Shown: positions 1-8,575 of the stretch, piece by piece
Layout of the letters: each line of letters opens with the position of its first letter
Numbering within the stretch: position 1 is the first letter of the stretch
Source: JBGPJM01 sp041485385
GTDB lineage: Bacteria; Planctomycetota; Phycisphaerae; Phycisphaerales; UBA1924
Reading direction: 5' to 3'
Length of the DNA stretch: 45,375 nucleotides
Assembly (NCBI GenBank): GCA_041485385.1
Contig: JBGPJM010000013.1
Coordinates: 1 to 45,375 of the forward strand
The notes under the pieces: generated by a model
Seen by the model: the letters and a program-made list of their open reading frames with translations, nothing else
Told to the model about the DNA's origin: nothing
The model's database searches: none
Made by a program: the position numbers and the translations under genes

Positions 1-1096
<1,096 letters not shown>

Positions 1097-1162
1097 CGTG
1101 CTCAAGGCTGACTCCTGGTAAACGTGCGGGCGCCCTCAGAGACATCCCGATGGTGAATCTTC

Positions 1163-2188
1163 TCACGTGGCTGGAACGAACGCGGTGCATGCGAACAGCC
1201 CCGGGCCGCGGGCGCCAGGGTCGGAGGGAAGAACGATGAAACGCGGGTCGATCAGCCCCGCGCTGGTGAGCAGCGTGGTCATCTGCTTGTCGGAGAACCC
1301 CAGCCAGCGGTGCCCCATGGTGTGCCGGTAGAGCTGCCGGTCGTGCTCCACCATGTCGATCGCCAGGAACACGCCGCCCGGGCGCAGGATCCTCCGCACC
1401 TCCGAGCAGGCGCCGGCGAGATCGTCGATGTGGTGGAGCACGAGCACCATCACCGCCGCGTCCACGCTCGCATCGTCGATCGGCAGGTTGTTCAGCTCCC
1501 CGCGCAGGAATGAGATGTTCGAGTGCCCCGCCAGCCGCTTCCTCGCGGCCTTGAGCATGGGCGGCGATTGGTCAACGGCCATAACGCGCTTCACCAGCGG
1601 CGCAAAGTACTCGGCCGCGTTCCCCGTCCCGCACCCCAGGTCCGCGACCGTCCAGTCATGGGGGATGAGCGCCAGCAGCCCGCTAAGGGTGAAGCGGTCC
1701 CCGAAGAGTTCGTTGCGGAGGTCGTCCCACTGGCCGGCCACCCGCCCGAAGAACGACTGGCTGTCCGTCCGGCGCTCGGCCAGCACCGAGGCCAGGCGAC
1801 GCGTATCCTCGGCCAGCTCGCCAGATTCCGGCGACCCGCTGCCCGGCAAGAGCTGATCACGGACCGTGACCCACAGAGCCGCCGCGCCCCGCTCAAGATC
1901 GTCGAGCACGAGCCGGTACAGCGTCGCGGTCCCCTCCGTCCGCTTCGCAAGCCAGCTACCGTCGGCGAGCATCTTGAGGTGGCGGCTGACGGTCGACTGC
2001 GGCAACTGCACCACGCTGGCGACCTCGCCGACGGAGAGTTCCTCCCGCTCGAGCAGCCGGAGGATCCGGATCCGCACCGGCTCGCTCAGATCGGTCAGAT
2101 GGGCCGATAGTGTTTTGGTTCCGATCGGGTTCTTCATCCGTTTATCCGGATGAAGTGTAGAAAGCCTCTTCTCGACCGGCAAGTCCAT
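1163..2188 (-). CDS. ArsR-family regulator fused to a SAM-dependent methyltransferase domain
   Basis: Probable transcription regulator of the methionine/SAM cycle. Residues about 24-95 form an ArsR winged helix (LSEPVRIRILRLLEREELSVGEVA, then STVSRHLKMLADGSWL). Residues about 145-310 are a class I methyltransferase fold with motif I DLGCGTGN at 183-190, acidic loop AVDQSPPML and the LHHIDDLAGA segment. The ArsR metal-binding ELCVC motif is absent, so a metal sensor is unlikely. Fusions like this beside ahcY resemble SahR, the SAH-responsive ArsR regulator described in Proteobacteria; SAH sensing by the C-terminal domain is inference. The longest start is ATG 2188, 16 nt after the upstream gene's stop. 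An internal ATG at 2137 (MKNPIGTK) lies inside an inverted repeat and would still keep the whole helix-turn-helix. It could instead be an active methyltransferase. Confidence 0.9.
   Translation of the reverse strand: MDLPVEKRLSTLHPDKRMKNPIGTKTLSAHLTDLSEPVRIRILRLLEREELSVGEVASVVQLPQSTVSRHLKMLADGSWLAKRTEGTATLYRLVLDDLERGAAALWVTVRDQLLPGSGSPESGELAEDTRRLASVLAERRTDSQSFFGRVAGQWDDLRNELFGDRFTLSGLLALIPHDWTVADLGCGTGNAAEYFAPLVKRVMAVDQSPPMLKAARKRLAGHSNISFLRGELNNLPIDDASVDAAVMVLVLHHIDDLAGACSEVRRILRPGGVFLAIDMVEHDRQLYRHTMGHRWLGFSDKQMTTLLTSAGLIDPRFIVLPSDPGARGPGLFACTAFVPAT
2132..2155. promoter_or_regulatory. Inverted repeat, candidate autoregulatory operator
   Basis: Perfect 9-bp arms CTTCATCCG and CGGATGAAG are separated by TTTATC. 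ArsR proteins bind inverted repeats near their own promoters. The repeat overlaps the alternative start codon ATG 2137 of the ArsR-methyltransferase gene, so either the real start is downstream of 2188 or the site lies inside the coding sequence. No second full copy was found before ahcY. Confidence 0.5.
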
Positions 2189-2204
2189 CCAGCCACCGCG
2201 CCGG

Positions 2205-2906
2205 TCAGGGCGCGCCAGGCGTCGGCTTGAACACCGGCGGCGCGGGCAGCTCCGGCGGCGGCAGGGCCAGTGCCGGCCCGAGGGTCTGCCCCCGCTGCAC
2301 CAGCCGCTCGTTGACGATCGTGTTCGACGAGTTGATGTAGTACGCCATCCGCAGCCGGATCAGCGCATCGGCGTCGTTGCCCACCGACGCGTAGAAGTCC
2401 GCCAGCGCCAGCTGCGGGGCCACGGTCTGACCGGCGTCAAGCTTGGCGGCATACAGGAGCGCCTGCTGCGCCCCGTCGGCGTCCCCGGTCCGCTGCGAGA
2501 AGTCGGCCAGCCGGATGAAGTCCTTGACGCTGCCGCGGTCGGTGGTCCTCTGGCGCAGGAGCCGGAACAGCTCCTCGTTCTTGCGGTCGCCGTACAGCGC
2601 CTCGCACAGCGCGTCAAAGACATCGTCGTTCTCGAGGTTGCCGGTGTAGGCGATCTCCAGTTGCTCGCGCGCGTCCTTGTACCGGTCGAGCCCAAGGTAC
2701 GCCTTGCCGAGCAGGTACCGGCCCTTGGTGTCGCCGGGGTTCCGCTGCACGTACTCGACGAAATCGCTGAGGGCCCTGTTGTAATCGCTGCGGACCAGAG
2801 CGTTCTCGCCGCTCTCGCGGACGGCCATAAGCGAGCGCGGCCCGCCGCAGCCCGTCAGGGCCAGCGACGCGAGGGCGACGACGATCGAAGGGGTCATTCG
2901 GGGCAT
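2205..2906 (-). CDS. TPR-repeat lipoprotein
   Basis: Predicted outer- or cell-envelope-anchored protein of 233 residues. From the ATG at 2906 it has a short signal peptide (IVVALASLALTGC) with a lipobox LTGC, so Cys20 would be lipidated. The body holds tetratricopeptide-like helices: ALVRSDYNRALSDFVEYVQRNPGD, KGRYLLGKAYLGLDRYKDAREQLEIAY, and a later ADFYASVGNDADALIRLRMAYYI. The tail is proline-rich (LPPPELPAPPVFKPTPG). The open frame extends to 3023, but that extra part is proline/arginine junk ahead of a clear signal peptide. It is followed after 16 bp by the ArsR-methyltransferase gene and may be co-transcribed with it. TPR lipoproteins usually serve as scaffolds for envelope or secretion complexes; no specific partner is visible. 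Confidence 0.85.
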   Translation of the reverse strand: MPRMTPSIVVALASLALTGCGGPRSLMAVRESGENALVRSDYNRALSDFVEYVQRNPGDTKGRYLLGKAYLGLDRYKDAREQLEIAYTGNLENDDVFDALCEALYGDRKNEELFRLLRQRTTDRGSVKDFIRLADFSQRTGDADGAQQALLYAAKLDAGQTVAPQLALADFYASVGNDADALIRLRMAYYINSSNTIVNERLVQRGQTLGPALALPPPELPAPPVFKPTPGAP

Positions 2907-3034
2907 CGGAGGGTTCCGTTGGTGCGGGTGGGGGGGGTGGGGCCGAGGGGGGACTTCACAGGGGGGGGCTGATGGTAGTCGCCGGCGCGGACGCCGGATC
3001 ACCTCCGCCGATCCGTTTGACACCGCAGCGTACC

Positions 3035-3559
3035 ATGACCCTCATGGGCGCGATGGTGCTGCTGCGGCACGAACTCCCTGATGAATCGGCACACTTCGAC
3101 TGGCTGCTGCAACGAGACGGCGCGGTGGCGGGGGGGACGGAGGGGCGCCCGGGGCTTATCAGTTTCCGGGTTTCCCAGCGCCCCGACCAGGGTGCGGTGG
3201 GCGAGCTCGTCGGTCTTCGCCTGCCCGACCATCGCGACGTGTACCTGACCTACGAGGGCCCGGTTTCGGGGGCTCCGCTGGCACCGGGCGCTCCCTCCGG
3301 CTCGCTCGCCGATCGAGGGCGTATCACACGCGTTGCCGCCGGAGCGTGCCGCGTTCTCTCCGACCAGCCCGACCGCCTTGAGTTCGAGGCCCGTTTCGAA
3401 GGCGGGCCGGCACGTCGCTGGAGCGCCAGACCACACTTGGGCGGGTCCGGATCCCAAGAGAACGCCTGGTCTTTTTTCTTGGTGGAGACCCCCGAAGGTG
3501 CGATACTGAAGGAGGCCCCGCGGCAGGGTGCCCCGCCGCCCCAGGCGCGGCATGCCTGA
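3035..3559 (+). CDS. LigD 3'-phosphoesterase-like protein
   Basis: About 174 residues. The opening LLRHELPDESAHFDWLLQRDGAV resembles the LigD phosphoesterase signature (a His, then H-x-D-x-x-L and a following DG), and LPDHRDVYLTYEGPVSG matches the region where that family reads like HPLEYLDFEGxIP. The glycine-rich arm DRGRITRVAAGACRV follows, and the end (ENAWSFFLVE) resembles the family's final W-x-L-x-x strand. In LigD this domain trims 3' phosphates and ribonucleotides at breaks; here it stands alone without ligase or polymerase. Several expected active-site His/Arg residues cannot be placed with certainty, so activity is unproven. ATG 3035 is preferred because residues upstream are unlike the family; ATG 3047 is also possible. 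It diverges from the TPR lipoprotein gene across about 130 bp rich in G runs. Confidence 0.6.
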   Translation: MTLMGAMVLLRHELPDESAHFDWLLQRDGAVAGGTEGRPGLISFRVSQRPDQGAVGELVGLRLPDHRDVYLTYEGPVSGAPLAPGAPSGSLADRGRITRVAAGACRVLSDQPDRLEFEARFEGGPARRWSARPHLGGSGSQENAWSFFLVETPEGAILKEAPRQGAPPPQARHA

Positions 3560-3627
3560 CGACAGGGTGCCGGCGAGTTCTTCGCCGTCCCCTCACGCCG
3601 CGCCGATTCCGGCGCAAGGAGATCTCC

Positions 3628-4086
3628 GTGAGCATTCTTCACGTGCGCCTCTCGCCCGATTCCACGCCCGGCCAGGGAGGCGTGCCGCCGCCCGCGCAAC
3701 GTCCGATGATCCGCCCTATCGGCAGCGCGGGCGCCCCGTCGTCGGCCCCTCCCGCTGCCACCCTGCCGCCCGTGACGCAGGCTGCCAACGGCGGATCAGT
3801 GTCGCCCGATGCGCCCACGAAGATCCGCGCATTCGGCCAAGGGCTGGCCGGCGGGCACCACACCCAGGAATGGAAGCGCCCGACCAACCTGACCGGCAAG
3901 GGCGCGACGCACATGAAGTCGTTCCACTGCAAGCTCACCGGTGACAGCCTGGAGAACCTCGACAAGCAGATCAACGAGTGGCTCGACAGCCACCCCGACT
4001 ACGAGGTCAAGCTCGTCACCACCACCGTCGGCGATTGGACCGGCAAGCTCAGGGAGCCCAACGTCATCCTGACGGTGTGGGTCTGA
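3628..4086 (+). CDS. Hypothetical protein with conserved small C-terminal alpha/beta domain
   Basis: A 152-residue protein starting at GTG, supported by a strong AAGGAG at 3616-3621 with a 6-nt gap. Residues 1-95 are low complexity, rich in Pro, Ala, Gly and Ser, and probably disordered. From about residue 96 a compact domain begins (MKSFHCKLTGDSLENLDKQ) and ends in DWTGKLREPNVILTVWV. Its strand-helix-strand-strand pattern recalls small Cse60-like proteins, but that is a loose resemblance and no function is claimed. An internal ATG at residue 96 could give a 57-residue form containing only the domain. The orphan ABC ATPase gene converges on it with only 18 bp between the stops. Confidence 0.75.
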   Translation: MSILHVRLSPDSTPGQGGVPPPAQRPMIRPIGSAGAPSSAPPAATLPPVTQAANGGSVSPDAPTKIRAFGQGLAGGHHTQEWKRPTNLTGKGATHMKSFHCKLTGDSLENLDKQINEWLDSHPDYEVKLVTTTVGDWTGKLREPNVILTVWV

Positions 4087-4104
4087 GGCCGTACGATCCC
4101 GGAT

Positions 4105-4995
4105 TCACCGCGCCCCGCCCTCGAAGACCACCCGCTGCTTCTTCCGCCGCGGGTTCGTCTCGGGCACCGCGCTGAGCAGCGACCTGGTGTACGGGTGCCG
4201 CGGGTCGCCGAGGATCTTCTCGCGCGGGCCTTCCTCGACGATCTTCCCCTTGTACATCACCGCGATCCGCCGGCACATGTGCTGGATCACCGCCATGTCG
4301 TGCGAGATGAACAGGAACGACAGACCGAAATCCCGCTGCAGGTCCGTCAGCAGGTTCAGGATCTGCGCCTGGATCGACACGTCCAGCGCCGACGTCGGCT
4401 CGTCGCACACGATGAACCTCGGCTCCAGCGCCAGCGCCCGGGCGATCCCGATCCGCTGCCGCTGCCCGCCCGAGAACTCGTGCGGGTAACGGTCTGCCGC
4501 GTGCCGCGGCATCCCGCACCGCTCCAGCAACTGTTCCACTTTCCTCCTCAGCCCGCCCTTGTCCGCCGGGTCGATCAGACCGTGCACCACCAGCGGCTCG
4601 CCGACGATCGAGGCGATCCGCATCCGTGGGTTGAGCGATCCGGCGGGGTCCTGGAAGATGATCTGCATCTGGCGCCGCAGCGCCTTGAGCTGCGCCCCGC
4701 CGGCCGCGAACACGTCGTGCCCGTTGAACCTCACCGTGCCGGACGTGGCGGGGATGAGCCGCAGGATCGTCCGCCCCACCGTTGTCTTGCCGCACCCGGA
4801 TTCGCCCACCAGCCCGAGCGTCTCGCCGGTGGCGATATGGAACGAGACGCCGTCGACGGCCCGCACCCATCCGGTCGTGCGCTGCAGGACGCCCGACTTG
4901 ATCGGGAAGTGCGTGTGAAGTTCGCGGACATCCAGCAGCGGGGGGGCTGCCGGGGCCTGGGCCGGTCTGAGCTCGGGGGCGGCGGCGGTCGTCAT
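4105..4995 (-). CDS. Peptide/nickel-type ABC transporter ATP-binding protein (OppF/DppF-like)
   Basis: A 296-residue ATPase that would power import of short peptides or related solutes at the inner membrane. It has Walker A GESGCGKTT (Lys70), Q-loop FQDPAGSLNPRM, signature FSGGQRQRIGIARAL, Walker B FIVCDEPTSALD and switch His in FISHDM. The end GDPRHPYTRSLLSAVP is the oligopeptide-transporter C-terminal motif of OppF/DppF proteins. ATG 4995 starts just before MTTAAAPEL; the longer frame to 5082 is rejected because it adds only arginine-rich sequence. No permease, binding protein or OppD partner lies nearby, so it is an orphan here and must serve components encoded elsewhere. Substrate cannot be told from the sequence. 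Confidence 0.93.
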   Translation of the reverse strand: MTTAAAPELRPAQAPAAPPLLDVRELHTHFPIKSGVLQRTTGWVRAVDGVSFHIATGETLGLVGESGCGKTTVGRTILRLIPATSGTVRFNGHDVFAAGGAQLKALRRQMQIIFQDPAGSLNPRMRIASIVGEPLVVHGLIDPADKGGLRRKVEQLLERCGMPRHAADRYPHEFSGGQRQRIGIARALALEPRFIVCDEPTSALDVSIQAQILNLLTDLQRDFGLSFLFISHDMAVIQHMCRRIAVMYKGKIVEEGPREKILGDPRHPYTRSLLSAVPETNPRRKKQRVVFEGGAR

Positions 4996-5083
4996 CGCCG
5001 ATAGAGTACGGCCGCCGCACCTCGAGCGCTCGTGTATCGGCTCCGATAATCGCCGACCGCAGCTCCGCGCCAGTCGCCGCACC

Positions 5084-5111
5084 TTGACCGAGGCGCCGCC
5101 CCGTGTACCCT
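5084..5111 (+). promoter_or_regulatory. Candidate sigma-70 promoter of tRNA-Phe
   Basis: TTGACC (5084-5089), a 16-bp spacer and TACCCT (5106-5111) lie 17 bp ahead of the tRNA. The -35 match is good and the -10 is weak, so this is a suggestion from position and sequence only. Confidence 0.4.
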
Positions 5112-5128
5112 TTCGGGTTCAACAAGTC

Positions 5129-5201
5129 GGGCAGGTAGCTCAGTTGGTAGAGCACCGCACTGAAAATGCGGGTGTCGCCGGTTCAAGTCCGGCTCTGCCC
5201 A
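5129..5201 (+). tRNA. tRNA-Phe (anticodon GAA)
   Basis: A 73-nt cloverleaf: acceptor GGGCAGG pairs with TCTGCCC (one G-U), the D arm reads GCTC AGTTGGTA GAGC, the anticodon stem CCGCA/TGCGG encloses CTGAAAA with GAA, and the T arm is GCCGG TTCAAGT CCGGC. The discriminator is A and CCA is not encoded. It lies in the gap between the ABC ATPase gene (opposite strand) and the broken flavin reductase. Confidence 0.97.
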
Positions 5202-5319
5202 TTGGATCGTTTTGCAGGGATCCGCAAAGGTCGGCATCGACCCGCGTAACCCCTGCAACGCCAAGCACTTCCGATGATTCCTTCTGATCCTTGCGGATCC
5301 TCGCGGGCGTGTGCTGCGC

Positions 5320-5357
5320 CTGTTTGCGCGTCACGCGCGCGTCTGTTTGCGCGTCAC
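5320..5357. repeat. Two direct copies of a 15-bp repeat
   Basis: CTGTTTGCGCGTCAC occurs at 5320-5334 and 5343-5357, 23 bp apart start to start, in the non-coding stretch between tRNA-Phe and the flavin reductase remnant. Related CTGTTTG-YGCGCG strings occur near 30548 and 30635 in another gene-poor stretch. Function unknown. Confidence 0.6.
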
Positions 5358-5428
5358 TTTCCGGGGTGGTGCGATTCTCGGAGGGGCAGCGTGTTGGGTC
5401 AACGTCCCCGCCCCGACTGACCGTATCT

Positions 5429-5963
5429 TCACCGCATCTTCGACTTCAGCCTGCTCGTCCTGCCATTCACGACGAACGTGCCGTATCCGCGATGATGGAT
5501 GGTCCTGGGGTTCTTCTGCGCGGGATCGATCCACGCCTTGAGCACTTCGAGGATGAAGAGGTTGTATTTGTTCACAAAGTCGCGTCTCGGCGACCCTGCA
5601 TTCGAGATTGGCGAAACACTCGGCGACCAGAGGCTGCGACACGCACGCGGCCGGCACCGGCGTCAAGCCGAAGGCGTTGAACTTATCGGTTTCTCGGCCC
5701 GATGAGTTCCCGACCTGCACGACCTGAGGCGCGAGTTCGACCGCCGGGATGGCGATCACGCACTCCCGCGTCGCCCGCAAGGCGGCGAAGGTGTAGTCGG
5801 CGCTGCTGACTACGCAGGCGATCAGCGGCGGCTCGAACTCGACCATCATGTGCCAGGACATCGTCATGACGTTGGCCCGGCCCTTGCGGGCGGTCGTCAA
5901 CAAGACCACCGGGCCGGGTTCGATGAGCTGGTAGGCCTTCGAGAGAGAACGCTCTTTCATCAC
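5429..5963 (-). pseudogene. Flavin reductase-like (FMN split-barrel) gene with a frameshift
   Basis: Would encode about 177 residues of the flavin reductase/DIM6-NTAB family, small FMN-binding cytosolic proteins. The first part reads cleanly: GPVVLLTTARKGRANVMTMSWHMM, then PPLIACVVSSADYTFAALRATRECVIAIPAVELAPQVVQVGNSSGRETDKF. After CRVAETRL the frame becomes nonsense, but the next frame continues as expected (VNKYNLFILEVLKAWIDPAQ, later RTIHHRGYGTF, ending RLKSKMR). One extra base in the AAA at 5576-5578 (TTT on the coding strand) explains this. Without repair the frame runs on to 5331 with an unrelated tail. Start is ATG 5960 or the adjoining GTG 5963. It could be a true pseudogene or a homopolymer sequencing error; no missing block of sequence is seen. 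Confidence 0.85.
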
Positions 5964-6076
5964 GGACGCGTTTCCCTCTGCTGGTTGCGTCGATTACCAC
6001 AACGACCTTCTCCGACCACAGCAGCGGGCCGGCGAAACCGTCGGTGGCAGGTGAGCTCGGAGCCAAGGGGCACGGG

Positions 6077-7042
6077 TCAATCGCCAACCGGCCTCCACGT
6101 CTCGTCCGGGTCGTACTCGCTGACGGCGGCAGCAAGCTCGCCGGTCTTCTCGCCAAAGTTTTTTTCGAACACCCTGCCGCGCTGGCCGACGATGAAAGTC
6201 ATGATGCCCGTGTTGCCCCACTCGGCCGGATAGGCCAGCAGGGCGAAGCCGGCGACCATGTGGCCGTTGATGACATAGTCGTACGCGCTTCCGGGGGCGT
6301 GGACGCCTTGCTTGGTCAGGATCTTGAAGTAGTAGCCGTGGAACGGCCGCCGCCCCTCCTGCTTGGCCTGCTCCGGGGTCCTGCCGGCGAAGTAGCCCTC
6401 GGCGCGAGCCGCGGCGACCAAGGGGCCCATCGGGCTCTGGGGCTCATCATCATCGGCCTCCCAGTACAGGCCGTCCTTGTGGTCCGCGCTGCTCTTGAAG
6501 TGCTGGGCGTACTCGAGCATGTCGTCGTCGTTCCAGTCCGTGGCGTGGAACTCGTTCTGGGCGATCACGTATGCGCGGCAGACGTCGATCGTGTTCAGTT
6601 CATTCTCGCCGACGCGCCGAGAGAGGATCTCGTCCTTCCCCGCGGCCGTGTCGAAGAGCCACTTGCCGTCCTTGCGGACGATCGGGATCGGCAGGGGCCA
6701 GTTCTCCTGTCCGATGTAGACGACCACCTTGTCGTCGCCCTGGCGGACCAGGTTCGCCATCTCGGTCAGGTGCCTGTTGAACGCCTCGCATTCGTTGGCG
6801 TATTGGACGGGGTCGGGGTTCATCAGCTCCCTGGCAGCCGGGCCGAAGATCCGATCCAGGGCGGTCTTGTCCCTTGCGGCGGTGGCGTCGCGGAGCGCCT
6901 TGAGGGCGTCTTCCGGGGAGGCGAACGTCTGCTGTTCATCGGTGGACGGCGCGGGAGGGGCGGTTGGGGCGGAGAGCGCCAGCGTGGCGGCGGTGATCGC
7001 CACGAGCGAGAGACCGGCGATCGCGCGGGAGAACGGCTTCAT
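6077..7042 (-). CDS. DUF2950 family secreted protein
   Basis: A 321-residue exported protein of unknown function. A signal peptide covers about residues 1-27 (KPFSRAIAGLSLVAITAATLALSAPTAP). The mature part has the family pattern: TFASPEDALKALRDATAARD at the start, the centre KDGKWLFDTAAGKDEILSRRVGENEL, then DGLYWEADDDEPQSPMGPL, RPFHGYYFKILTKQG and the end GIMTFIVGQRGRVFEKNFG. DUF2950 genes commonly sit next to DUF3300 genes, as here: the DUF3300 gene ends 69 bp upstream on the same strand, so the two are probably co-transcribed and act together in the envelope. Length and start are typical for the family. No catalytic residues can be assigned. Confidence 0.92.
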   Translation of the reverse strand: MKPFSRAIAGLSLVAITAATLALSAPTAPPAPSTDEQQTFASPEDALKALRDATAARDKTALDRIFGPAARELMNPDPVQYANECEAFNRHLTEMANLVRQGDDKVVVYIGQENWPLPIPIVRKDGKWLFDTAAGKDEILSRRVGENELNTIDVCRAYVIAQNEFHATDWNDDDMLEYAQHFKSSADHKDGLYWEADDDEPQSPMGPLVAAARAEGYFAGRTPEQAKQEGRRPFHGYYFKILTKQGVHAPGSAYDYVINGHMVAGFALLAYPAEWGNTGIMTFIVGQRGRVFEKNFGEKTGELAAAVSEYDPDETWRPVGD

Positions 7043-7111
7043 CGGGAACTCCTTCTCATTCAGGTCGTCTTTCGAGGTCCGGGGCGACTGCGGCTTTCGA
7101 TAGTCCGGTGG

Positions 7112-8506
7112 TCAAGGCCCGCGCCCGTGGCGACTGGAGTTGCCGCGCTGGCTGCTGGTCTTGGCATCGTGGCCGGATTGGTACCCGCCGAGGGCGCCCG
7201 GCGCTGGGCGCGGGCGTTGAACCGGTTGAGCCGGTGATGGGGCGCGCGGCGCCGGACGCGGCGTCACCGTCGGTCGCTGCGCCGGCGACGGCGGGGCAAT
7301 GCCCCGACTGGATTGGCCGCGCTGGCTGTGTTGCTGTGCCTGGGTGCCGCGTTGATAGCCACCGATGGCATTGGGCGTCGGCCGAGCGGGTTGAGCGGGC
7401 TGCGTTGGATGCGCGGCCGGACCAGATGGTGCGGCCGGGCCGGGGCGCGCCGATGGCCTCTGCCCAGACTTCGCACCGGGAGCCGGAGCGGGAGTCGGGC
7501 CTGGTCGCGGCGTTGGACGAGCCTGATCCGGAGTTCCGCCGGGACGTGCGAAGCTCGGAACACTCGGCCGAGCGGGGGTGATTCGTCCGCGGGCGGCATC
7601 GGACGGGGCGGCGGGCAGGCTCCCGCGCGGCCGGATCACGGGTGGGCGCTCGCGATGGGGGTCGCGCCTCCAAGCCTCACCGTCGCGTCCCGAGTGCACA
7701 AGTTCACCGGACCGGACGCGTGGGTATCCCGGACCGTGCGGAAAGGGGTCGCCATCGAACCGATGCGGGCGCCAGTAGTGGTAATACACGTGGTGATGGT
7801 GCCAGTCGCAGTCCAGGTCGAGCCACCAGCCCAGCACGAATCCCACACTAAAGCTGATGTACGATGTGGCGACGAAGCCCGGAGCGGGTTCGACATAGAC
7901 GACCTGCGGGTTGTACTCCGGCACGTAGATCACATCGGGCTGGGCCGGGACGATGCGGATGACCTCCTGTTCCACAATCACCTGCTGTTGCGGCGTATCA
8001 CGGAGCGCGCCCGCCGTCCGAGCCTTGATGCGCAGCTGTTGGATGGAATCCATGACATCCTGCTGCTTGTTGAGAAAGGCCTGACCGAGCCGGATCGTCC
8101 AGTCGAGCTTCTCGTCCAGCATTTTGATGACGGTGGGATAGTGGGCCACAGCCCGGACGCTCGGGTCCCAGTCCTGGTCGTCGAGTCCCTGGAGGTCAGG
8201 GTGCTCGCGTACCCATCGCGCGGCCTGGACAACCTCGAGCGGATAGGTTGCAGCGGGAAGAATCTGGGCAATCAAAGGGTCCGGATAGAGCGCGATCGGC
8301 GCGAGCAGATCATCGAGCTGCTGCGGCGTGAGCCCCTGAGCCGCCTGCTCCTCAATAACGGGCTGCGGCGGTGCTGGCGCCGCGACCTTCCCGAGAGCAC
8401 CGGGCAGAGCCTCCGGCTGCGGCTGGGGGCCGGGCCGCTGTTGTCCGGCCAGCATCAGGCACGCCAACGCCGCGAAGGATTTCAGAATGGGTGATGAGAT
8501 GGTCAT
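7112..8506 (-). CDS. DUF3300 family secreted protein with repeated arginine-rich tail
   Basis: A 464-residue exported protein, partner of the DUF2950 gene that follows. After a signal peptide (SFAALACLMLAG) comes the DUF3300 core, roughly residues 58-235: LDDLLAPIALYPDPLIAQIL, TYPLEVVQAARWV, DWDPSVRAVAHYP, VMDSIQQLRIKA, and PDVIYVPEYNPQVVYVEP. A Gly/Trp-containing hydrophobic patch (FSVGFVLGWWLDLDCDWHHHH) follows, with a His/Tyr cluster that might touch metal or surface. The rest is Pro/Arg-rich and ends with two related units, GGYQRGTQAQQHSQRG and GGYQSGHDAKTSSQRG, each followed by a SSR motif, like terminal repeats in other DUF3300 proteins. No enzymatic role is known. Confidence 0.9.
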   Translation of the reverse strand: MTISSPILKSFAALACLMLAGQQRPGPQPQPEALPGALGKVAAPAPPQPVIEEQAAQGLTPQQLDDLLAPIALYPDPLIAQILPAATYPLEVVQAARWVREHPDLQGLDDQDWDPSVRAVAHYPTVIKMLDEKLDWTIRLGQAFLNKQQDVMDSIQQLRIKARTAGALRDTPQQQVIVEQEVIRIVPAQPDVIYVPEYNPQVVYVEPAPGFVATSYISFSVGFVLGWWLDLDCDWHHHHVYYHYWRPHRFDGDPFPHGPGYPRVRSGELVHSGRDGEAWRRDPHRERPPVIRPRGSLPAAPSDAARGRITPARPSVPSFARPGGTPDQARPTPRPGPTPAPAPGAKSGQRPSARPGPAAPSGPAAHPTQPAQPARPTPNAIGGYQRGTQAQQHSQRGQSSRGIAPPSPAQRPTVTPRPAPRAPSPAQPVQRPRPAPGALGGYQSGHDAKTSSQRGNSSRHGRGP

Positions 8507-8575
8507 CGGACTTGGCCTCCTGGACCGGGGTCCAGATCGCGTCGCGGCGAGGGCTGCCCGCCGCGCGGACTCGGA

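Noticed and set aside
4992..5334. Minus-strand frames giving AEPDLNRRHPHFQCGA or GLEPATPAFSVRCSTN
   Set aside because: These are the well-known antisense translations of a tRNA-Phe gene, often misannotated as proteins.
5129..5963. Integration next to tRNA-Phe
   Set aside because: No repeat of the tRNA 3' end and no integrase were found, so there is no evidence for an inserted element.
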